A stretch of DNA of 53,211 nt, from contig NW_008705561.1 in assembly GCF_000186865.1 (NCBI RefSeq), forward strand, positions 2,510,922-2,564,132, in the 5' to 3' direction. Below are positions 47,108 through 53,211 of this stretch, one piece after another. The stretch is from Aureococcus anophagefferens. Lineage: Eukaryota; Sar; Pelagophyceae; Pelagomonadales; Pelagomonadaceae. Numbering within the stretch: position 1 is the first letter of the stretch; the number at the start of each line of letters is the position of its first letter. A program made the translations under genes and the position numbers. The notes below the pieces were generated by a model that ran no database searches, was not told the origin of the DNA, and saw nothing but the letters and a program-made list of their open reading frames with translations.

Positions 47108-48813
47108 ATGGAGACGGACCCGCCCAACGAGCGGCCGCTCGTGCCCGAGAAGGAGGGGAACTACAGCCGGGAGAACCTCGCGCGCTGCTTCATCTTCCCG
47201 GCGCTCGGCGGCTTCCTCTACGGCTACGACATCGGCGCGACGGCCGTGGCCCTCGACGACATGGGCAGCGAGCAGTGGAGCGGCACGAGCTGGCACGCGG
47301 CGGCGGCGAACAGCGTCGTCCGCGGCGTCATCGTCTCGGCGGTCATGGTCGGCGCGGCGCTGGGGTCGCTGCTCGTGCTCCGCTACGAGACGGACTGGGG
47401 CCGCGTCAAGGAGATGCGCCTCGCGTCGGCGCTCTACGGCGCCGGCGCGCTCGTCGAGGGCCTCTCCGGCTCGCCGGGCCTCTCCGCGCCGCTCGGCCTG
47501 ACCGTGCTCCTCTTCGGCCGCGTCGTCTACGGCGTGGGCATCGGCCTGGCCATGCACGGCGCGCCGACCTACATCGCGGAGACGGCGCCGCCGTCGATCC
47601 GCGGCGCGCTCGTGAGCGCCAAGGAGGCGATCATCGTCCTCGGCCTCACGGTCGGCTACGCCGTCGGCGCGGCGCTCATGCACGGCGTCGGCCGCTGGCG
47701 CTACATCTACTGGGTCGCCATGGTCTTCGCGGCGGCCATGGCCTACGGGCTCAGCGGCGTCCCCCGGAGCCCGCGCTGGTGCCTGCTGCGCGGCTACGCG
47801 GACGAGGCGCGCGCGGCGTACGAGTTCGTGACGCCGGTGCCCGCGCCGGGCGCGTTCGAGCGCCTCGCGGGCCACGTGCGGGCGCTCAAGGCCGACGAGG
47901 TCGGCCCCCAGTCCATCCCCGAGATCGTGGAGAACCTGACGTCGACGCCCGCGAGCGCCTACGGCCTCCGCGCGGGTTTGGGGCTCGTCGTGCTCCAGCA
48001 GGTCACGGGCGGGGCGGGACAAGAGTGATTCAACGTCGCTTCAACGTGAGCGTTCCGCGCGCGCGCGTTCCGGAAAAGTCATCCACGCGTCGAGACCGTT
48101 CCGAGAGATGGTCGCTCGTCCAAAAATCAGCCGAAACGAGTGGAAACCGGCCGAGAGAGGAGCCTTTGAAGTTGGGAATTTCGCACTCTCGTCCTGCCCA
48201 GGTCACGGGGCAGCCGTCCGTGCTCTACTACGTCACGGAGATCTTCGAGGACTACGACCTGGGCGTGGGCGCGTCCATCGGCCTCAGCGCCTGGAAGCTC
48301 GTCGCGACCATGCTCACGGTGCGCCTCATCGACTCCTACGGCCGCGTGCCGCTGCTCCAGCGCGGGTCCGCGATCATGATCGCGTCCATGGGGTCGCTCG
48401 CCGTCGCGGCGCTCTTCCTCGACATGGCGAGCGGCGCCCTCGCCTGGACGTCCATCGTCACGCTCTCCCTCTACGTCGGCGGCTACCAGGTCGGCTACGG
48501 GCCCGTGACCTGGACCTACATCAGCGAGGTCTTCCCCCTGCAGCCCCGCGGCTCCGCGCTCGCGCTCGCGGTGCTCCTCAACTTCTCGCTCAACGGCGTC
48601 GTCACCCTCCTCGCCTCGCCCCTCATCGCCTTCTCCGTGTCCTTCACCTTCTTCGTCTTCGGCGCCCTCGCGGTCTACGGCACGTACTTCATCCACGCCT
48701 ACGTGCCCGAGACCAAGGGCCTCGAGCTCGAGCAGATCACGACCATGCTCACCCAGCTCGCCGCCGAGGAGGACCTCGCCGCGCCGCCGGCCGCGACGGC
48801 CGGCGCCGTCTAG
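47108..48813 (+). CDS. MFS sugar transporter (SLC2/sugar porter family)
   Basis: Exons 47108-48001 and 48202-48813 encode 501 residues; introner B3 lies between them. Splicing gives VVLQQVTGQPSVLYYVTEIF, the standard QQxTGQ...YY motif of helix 7. Other sugar-porter features are GGFLYGYDIGATAV (helix 1), VVYGVGIGLAMHGAPTYIAE, VPRSPRWCLLRG (variant of PESPRW), SYGRVPLL and the C-terminal VPETKGLELEQI. It should be a 12-helix membrane protein moving a hexose or polyol; substrate and membrane unknown. An unspliced message would stop 10 codons after the junction, losing the second half. Confidence 0.88.
48010..48201 (+). mobile_element. Introner element B3 (192 bp) acting as an intron
   Basis: The element is flanked by GTCACGGG at 48002-48009 and 48202-48209. 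The GT donor is in the duplication and the element ends CGTCCTGCCCAG, giving a 200-bp intron 48002-48201. Terminal inverted repeats are CGGGGCGGGACAAGAGTG and CTGGGCAGGACGAGAGTG (15 of 18 identical). Same internal orientation as B1 relative to its gene. Confidence 0.92.
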
Positions 48814-49123
48814 GCCTGGGCTACGGGCGTGTACAGCTTCGTTTCGTTTTTATTTGTCACTCCGACTCGCAGAGGCGTCCGTCCGTCGCCTGGGAAGTCG
48901 CCACGACTGCGACGACGACGAGCAGCATGCTGTGACATGACGACATGTCACAGCGGTCGGCAGGCAGGACTCGACGGGAAGGGGACGCGAGGGATCACGT
49001 GAGCACGACCAGGGCGAGCGGTCGACGCCTTGGCGGCTCCGACGGCTCTGCTTGAGGCGACTGTGGCGGATCGCCAAATCAAAACTCGACCTCGGTGCGG
49101 CAGCCCGCGCCGTCCTACGAAAC
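48814..49123. other. Intergenic region with a hairpin
   Basis: 310 bp lie between the sugar transporter and the FHA-KH gene, both rightward. It has a T-rich patch just after the stop (TTTCGTTTTTATTTGTCAC, ~48842), possibly 3'UTR, and the perfect hairpin listed separately. The right part is probably the next gene's promoter. Confidence 0.4.
48929..48954. repeat. Perfect 11-bp inverted repeat with 4-base loop
   Basis: GCTGTGACATG at 48929-48939 and CATGTCACAGC at 48944-48954 are exact reverse complements around the loop ACGA. In RNA this forms a stable stem-loop about 115 bases after the sugar transporter stop. Confidence 0.8.
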
Positions 49124-49207
49124 ATGGCCGACGCCGACGAGGCGCCGTCCAGCAAGAAGCCGCGCACGTCGGACGCGCTCCTCGACGACTTCCTCAGCGA
49201 GCTCGAC

Positions 49208-49247
<40 letters not shown>

Positions 49248-49987
49248 GCGGCGCGAGCGCCAAGCCCAAGCCGCACCTCTACTTCGACGTCTTCAAGGAG
49301 GGCGCCCTCGCGGGCTGCCTGAACCTGTCCGGCGCGTCGCAGCTCACCTTCGGCCGCGACGCGGACCGCGTCGACGTGCCCCTCGAGCACGACTCGATCT
49401 CGCGGCACCACGCGACGATGACGTTCGACGGCGACGTCGCCTACGTGTCGGACATCCGGTCGACGCACGGCACCTTCGTCGCGGCGCCGGGCACGGCCGG
49501 CGAGGACGGCTTCGCCAAGATCGGGGAGCTGACGCGGCTCGACCCCGGCGCGCGCGTGCGCTTCGGCGGGTCGTCGCGCGTCTACGTCTTCGGCGTCGGC
49601 GAGGGCGCCGCGCCGGCGCCGGCGCCGCGCGCCGTGTCCGCGGCGCTCCAGGACATCGCCGTGGCCATCCCCGTGCCCGCGGAGGCCGTGGGCCGCCTCA
49701 CGGGCCGCGGGGGCCTGGCCATGGAGGAGGTCATGGCGCGGTCCGGCGCGAAGGTCGTGCTCCTGCCGCCCGACGCGGCCACGGCCGAGGGCCGCGCCGG
49801 CGCGCGCGTGCTCCGCGTGTCGGGCAGCGTGGAGGCCGTGTCCATCGCGCGGTCGGACCTCGTCCCCATGACGAAGACCTTCGAGCCCGCGGCGACGTCC
49901 GTCGGCGACTTCCGCGGCCGCTTCCGCTACGCGAGCACGCTCGACGGCATCGACGACGACGACCCGCCCGTGAAGGGCGTCTACTAG
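49124..49987 (+). CDS. FHA-KH domain protein
   Basis: The ATG at 49124 gives 287 residues; the open frame begins earlier without an ATG. An acidic start with PSSKKPR leads to a run of 12 prolines (residues ~30-41). The FHA domain at ~50-150 has TFGRDADRVDVPLEHDSISR followed by HHATM, then RSTHGTF, containing the phosphothreonine-binding Arg, Ser and His. A KH-like segment at ~183-250 reads IPVPAEAVGRLTGRGGLAME, then MARSGAKVVLLPPD and RVLRVSGSVEAVSIARSDL, with GRGG in place of the usual GxxG loop. The C-terminus is short and acidic (DGIDDDDPPVKGVY). Reading phosphothreonine and binding RNA together suggests an RNA-processing role; this is inference. Confidence 0.75.
49211..49246 (+). repeat. 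(CCG)12 triplet run
   Basis: Twelve perfect CCG triplets encode the polyproline run of the FHA-KH protein. Perfect triplets of this length are usually length-variable. Confidence 0.95.
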
Positions 49988-50000
49988 GCGCGCGGCCGCC

Positions 50001-51020
50001 TTACGCCATGAAGGGGCAGACGACGAACGCCGCGAGCGTCTCCTGGAAGAGCGCGTCCCGCCGGTCGGGCGGCGGGATCTCGTGCGCGCCGTCGTGGAAC
50101 ACGTTCGTCGCGTGGGCGAAGGCCCGGCTCAGTTGCACGCCCTCGTCGCGGTGGGCGTGGTCCCGCATGCCGAGCACGTGGAGCGACGGCATGACGATCG
50201 CGCCCGGCCGGAACAGGTGGAGCCCCGCCGCCGTCCCCCGGAGCCGCTGGATCGCGTCGTTGGCGGCCTCGAGCCCCGCCGTCGCGGCGCAGGCGCAGAC
50301 GACCCACTCCCAGGACCGCGGCGCGCAGCCCAGCGTCTCGGCGCAGCCCGTCGCGGACGCCGCCGCGGCGACGGCCGCGCCCTGGCCGAAGCCGTAGAGC
50401 GCGACGAACGGGCCCCGGGCCTCGACGAAGCGCAGGACGCCCCGGAGGCAGCGCGCGACGGCCTCCGGCGGCGCGTCGGCGGGCCACCAGCCGTGGCCGC
50501 GGCCCGTCTCCAGGGGGCCCCGGAGGTGCACGACGTCGAGCTTCCCGTCGAGCCCGAGCTCCCGGAGCTGCGCGTTCGTCCGCTCGACGCCGCCGTCGAA
50601 GCCGTGGAGCGCGAGCACCCGCGGCGGCAGGGGCGCGCGCGCGTGCCGGCAGACGAGGAGCAGCGCGTCGTCGTGCTGCACCGCCGACGCGTCGTCCTCC
50701 CACCACCACGTCGTCGGCGGCGCGGCGGCGGGCGCGGCGGGCGGCGGCGCGTCCCGCGCCGGCGGCGTCGCGGCGCTGGTGCTCGGCGCGTCCCACGCGT
50801 CCCGGTCCGGCGGCGTCGCGGCGACGGCGCTCGGCGCGTCCCGCGCCGGCGGCGTCGCGGCGATGGGGCTCGGCGCGTCCCGGTCCGGCGGCGTCGCGGC
50901 GACGGTGCTCGGCGCGTCCCGCGCCGGCGGCGTCGCGGCGATGGCGCTCGCGGACCGCGACCGCGCCGGCGCGCGGGTCGCGCGCGAGCCGTTGCGATTG
51001 CGCGGGGGAGGCTTGGACAT
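50001..51020 (-). CDS. FSH1-like alpha/beta hydrolase lacking the nucleophile serine
   Basis: A 339-residue single-exon protein. The N-terminal ~110 residues are a tandem repeat (AATPPARDAPS units of ~15 residues). The C-terminal ~205 residues match the FSH serine-hydrolase fold: VLALHGFDGGVERTNAQLREL (oxyanion strand), LYGFGQGAAVAAAAS (nucleophile elbow), LHVLGMRDH (acid position) and HDGAHEIPPP (catalytic His). The elbow normally reads GFSQG; here the Ser codon is GGC (Gly). Loss of the nucleophile predicts an inactive, possibly binding-only protein, or a recent single-base AGC to GGC change. FSH proteins are small esterases or unknown-function hydrolases. Divergent from the methyltransferase gene (136 bp). 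Confidence 0.7.
   Translation of the reverse strand: MSKPPPRNRNGSRATRAPARSRSASAIAATPPARDAPSTVAATPPDRDAPSPIAATPPARDAPSAVAATPPDRDAWDAPSTSAATPPARDAPPPAAPAAAPPTTWWWEDDASAVQHDDALLLVCRHARAPLPPRVLALHGFDGGVERTNAQLRELGLDGKLDVVHLRGPLETGRGHGWWPADAPPEAVARCLRGVLRFVEARGPFVALYGFGQGAAVAAAASATGCAETLGCAPRSWEWVVCACAATAGLEAANDAIQRLRGTAAGLHLFRPGAIVMPSLHVLGMRDHAHRDEGVQLSRAFAHATNVFHDGAHEIPPPDRRDALFQETLAAFVVCPFMA
50749..50950 (-). repeat. Minisatellite of about 45-bp coding units
   Basis: Four to five head-to-tail units starting GGCGCGTCCCG encode AATPPxRDAPSx repeats at the N-terminus of the FSH-like protein. Units alternate between CGCGCCGGCGG and CGGTCCGGCGG forms, and one carries a 9-bp insertion (GDAWDAPST area). 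Confidence 0.7.
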
Positions 51021-51156
51021 CTCGTTGGGGGCTGCTTCGAGCCCAGATGTTGAACGTCATCGTGCAGGGTAAATCCAGTGTCGACCTCTCGGGTCGCTCT
51101 CCGCCTTCTCAGCCAACTGGATCCTTCTCCGCGCTGCGTCGACGTCGTCAACAAGC

Positions 51157-52608
51157 ATGAAGCTCGAGGCACTGCTCGCACTCGGCTCAGTCGGCGCCCT
51201 GCGCGCGCCGCTGGGCGCGACGTCGCGCGGCGCCGCGCTGCGCGCGACGGTCGAGAAGCCCGTCGCCACGACCGCGGCCGACGACGTCTACGTGCTCGAG
51301 ACGCCGACGGAGGTCGCGAAGGAGTACGAGGGCGGCCCGAAGCCGGGCCTCGACGAGAACGAGCGCTTCGCGTGCGACGCGTCGGTCGCGGCGTGGGCCG
51401 AGTTCCAGCGCGGCGGCGCCGCGGCGCCGCTCGACAACCTGCGCGAGGCGGCGGCGCTGGCGGCGCGGCGCGCGGGCTCGGGCCCGCGCGCGGCGCTCTA
51501 CTGGGCGGGCCACGCCGCGCGCACGGGCTACTTCGTCGCCAACGCGCTCGCGGGGACGACGAGCCACAACCTGAACCGGCGCTTCTCGAGCGCGACGGCC
51601 GATTCGTCGAGCGAGGCGGCGGGCTTCGGCCGCGGCGGGGGCGGCTTCTCGCTCATGGGCATGGACGCGACGGTGATCACGCGCATCGTGCTCGAGGCCG
51701 TGCTCACCTACGACCAGGACTGGGCCGCCGTGGACGCGGGGCTCCTCAACGCGCCGTGGGACATGTCGACGCCCGGCCACCGCCAGCAGCGGCCGGACTT
51801 CTTCGCGCGCCAGTCGCTGCGCTTCGTCCGCGAGGCCGTGGACACGCTGGGCCGCCGCACGGCGAACGCCGGGCCGCGCACGGACTGGGGCGCCGAGGAG
51901 CGGGACCCCCTCTACCCGGACTACTACCTCAACGACTTCCACTACCAGAGCGACGGCTGGCTGAGCGAGCGGTCCGCGAACGTCTACGAGACCTCCACGG
52001 AGACGCTGTTCGTCGGGCGCCAGGACGCGATGCAGCGCGCGACGCTGCTGCCCCTCGCGAAGCGCGCGGCGAAGCCCGCGTCGATCCTCGAGGTCGCCTG
52101 CGGCACGGGCCGCGTCGCGACGTTCGCGCGCGACAACTTCCCCGACGCGGCCTACACGGCCGTCGACCTGAGCGAGCCCTACCTCGCCAAGGCGCGCGAG
52201 AACGACGCCTACTGGCGCGCCATGAAGGCCCCCCGGGCCGCCGCGGCGAGCTTCGTGCGCGCGAACGCGGAGGCGCTGCCCTTCGACGACGCGAGCTTCG
52301 ACGCGGTCGCGTGCGTCTACCTCTTCCACGAGCTGCCCGAGTCCGCGCGCGCGAACGCGGCGCGAGAGATGGCGCGCGTCGTCAAGCCCGGCGGCGCGGT
52401 CGTCTTCACGGACTCGATCCAGCGCGGCGACCGGCCCGCGCTCGACGCGAACCTCGACCTCTTCAAGAACATGAACGAGCCGCACTACCCGTCCTACGTC
52501 CGCGCGGACGTCGGCGCCTACTTCGAGGCCGCGGGCCTCGTCGCCGGCGAGAAGTACGTCGCGTCGACGAGCAAGACCCTGAGCTTCACGAAACCCGACG
52601 CCGCGTGA
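51157..52608 (+). CDS. Plastid-type class I SAM-dependent methyltransferase
   Basis: A 483-residue single-exon protein starting MKLEALLALGSVGALRAPLG, a short signal with a GALRAP boundary. The N-terminal ~250 residues are an extension. DYYLNDFHYQSDGWLSERSA leads into the Rossmann methyltransferase: ILEVACGTGRVATF (SAM-binding motif I), YTAVDLSEPYLAKAREN (motif II acidic), ANAEALPFDDASFDAVACVY and REMARVVKPGGAVVF (post-motif region). It resembles plastid UbiE/COQ5-like methyltransferases of algae and plants. The methyl acceptor cannot be told. It ends 85 bp before the convergent partial gene. Confidence 0.8.
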   Translation: MKLEALLALGSVGALRAPLGATSRGAALRATVEKPVATTAADDVYVLETPTEVAKEYEGGPKPGLDENERFACDASVAAWAEFQRGGAAAPLDNLREAAALAARRAGSGPRAALYWAGHAARTGYFVANALAGTTSHNLNRRFSSATADSSSEAAGFGRGGGGFSLMGMDATVITRIVLEAVLTYDQDWAAVDAGLLNAPWDMSTPGHRQQRPDFFARQSLRFVREAVDTLGRRTANAGPRTDWGAEERDPLYPDYYLNDFHYQSDGWLSERSANVYETSTETLFVGRQDAMQRATLLPLAKRAAKPASILEVACGTGRVATFARDNFPDAAYTAVDLSEPYLAKARENDAYWRAMKAPRAAAASFVRANAEALPFDDASFDAVACVYLFHELPESARANAAREMARVVKPGGAVVFTDSIQRGDRPALDANLDLFKNMNEPHYPSYVRADVGAYFEAAGLVAGEKYVASTSKTLSFTKPDAA

Positions 52609-52693
52609 CGGGATCCGCCGTAAGTTCATGCCAGTAGCGGCCACTCAAAAGAACATCGCGCAAAGCAGATCCAATCGACACAACCATAGAAAA

Positions 52694-53211
52694 CTACACG
52701 AACTCCCCCCAGCCCCTGTCCTTGGACGTCGGCGACGGCGGCCGCTCGAGGCCCGCGACCTCGGGCATCTCGAAGGTGTGCTCGACGACGCGCTGGGACG
52801 CGTCGTTGAAGTGGCTGTAGCCGCGGCGCGCGTTGGCGCCGCGGCGCCAGCGGCGGCGCAGCGCGAGCGCCGAGGCGGCGAAGACGGCCGCGGCGAGCGC
52901 CGCGCCGGCCGCGAGCGGCCGAGTCCGCACAACCCGGAGCGCCTTCGGGAGCCCCGCGAGGGCCGCGCCGGCGGCGGCCGTAGGCGCCGCCGTCGGCGGG
53001 AGCGTCGAGCGCGCCTCCGGCCGCGGCGTCGGCGGCCGCGGCGTCGGCGGCCGCGTCGGCGGCCGCGGCGCCGTCGGCCGCGCCGTCGGCGCGCGCGCGC
53101 GGGCCGTCGGCGCCGCGCCCCCGCCGGCGGGGCTCGGCGCGGCCGACGGCGCGCCGCAGAAGCCGCAGGTCGCGTCGCAGGAGCCGCGGATCGCCGCGCA
53201 CGCGTCGTCGA
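52694..53211 (-). CDS. Type I membrane protein with cysteine motif and TAP stalk, partial (5' end outside window)
   Basis: The frame is open from the window edge to a TAG at 52694-52696, 171 codons. It begins DDACAAIRGSCDATCGFCG, the end of a ShK-like six-cysteine motif. A Thr/Ala/Pro stalk follows (PTARPTAPRPPTRPPTPRPP), then a helix LAAGAALAAAVFAASALAL stopped by RRRWRRG, and a ~45-residue cytosolic tail (GYSHFNDASQRVVEHTFEMP, SPTSKDRGWGEFV). The tail looks conserved rather than low-complexity. The ectodomain identity lies beyond the window. Same ectodomain-stalk-helix plan as the HECT gene. Confidence 0.65.
   Translation of the reverse strand, partial: DDACAAIRGSCDATCGFCGAPSAAPSPAGGGAAPTARARAPTARPTAPRPPTRPPTPRPPTPRPEARSTLPPTAAPTAAAGAALAGLPKALRVVRTRPLAAGAALAAAVFAASALALRRRWRRGANARRGYSHFNDASQRVVEHTFEMPEVAGLERPPSPTSKDRGWGEFV

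Overview
The window is eukaryotic nuclear DNA, very GC-rich and tightly packed. It most resembles a pelagophyte alga such as Aureococcus anophagefferens. Three things support this: plastid presequences with an ASAFAP-like signal/transit boundary, secreted proteins with Thr-Ala-Pro stalks, and eight short transposon-derived introns (introner elements). The species call is inference from composition and gene style; no database was searched. About 23 distinct protein-coding genes can be supported. Two run off the window ends, and one locus is duplicated around a 50-N assembly gap (17851-17900).

Layout. 1-1716: a partial basic/acidic protein (-) and a short COMM-domain gene (+). 1987-4395: an axonemal dynein accessory protein like DNAI7/CASC1. 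4547-7153: a secreted ten-repeat beta-propeller-like protein. 7912-9937: a plastid-type membrane protein and a mitochondrial carrier. 9985-20698: a very large secreted repeat protein, transcribed divergently from a splicing-factor gene (IST3/RBMX2-like); both genes appear again after the gap. 20800-21741: a cysteine-rich nuclear-type protein. 22205-22678: a MITE-like element. 22776-25851: a predicted membrane-spanning HECT ubiquitin ligase with a secreted-type ectodomain. 26017-30401: a MYND/ankyrin/RING/Sel1 protein, a zinc-finger protein and an acidic protein. 30442-41770: a run of mostly plastid-type metabolic genes (KAS III, thioredoxin-like protein, aminotransferase fusion, KamA-like radical SAM enzyme, acetoacetyl-CoA synthetase, prolyl-tRNA synthetase). 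41970-53211: an EamA transporter, a discoidin-like zinc protein, a sugar transporter, an FHA-KH protein, an FSH-like hydrolase lacking its serine, a methyltransferase and a partial type I membrane protein.

The strongest non-gene signal is the introner set. Eight elements of 80-203 bp each interrupt a coding frame and each is flanked by an exact 8-bp target-site duplication. In gene sense every duplication begins GT or GC and every element ends in AG. The intron is therefore the first duplication copy plus the element: the host supplies the donor and the transposon end supplies the acceptor. Removing it restores the reading frame in all eight cases. Two length families share an internal core, and a third 80-bp family looks separate.

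Genes are packed head-to-head (102-350 bp between starts) or tail-to-tail (33-151 bp between stops), so most intergenic stretches are probably shared promoters or overlapping 3' regions. All functional calls come from reading motifs in the translated sequence.
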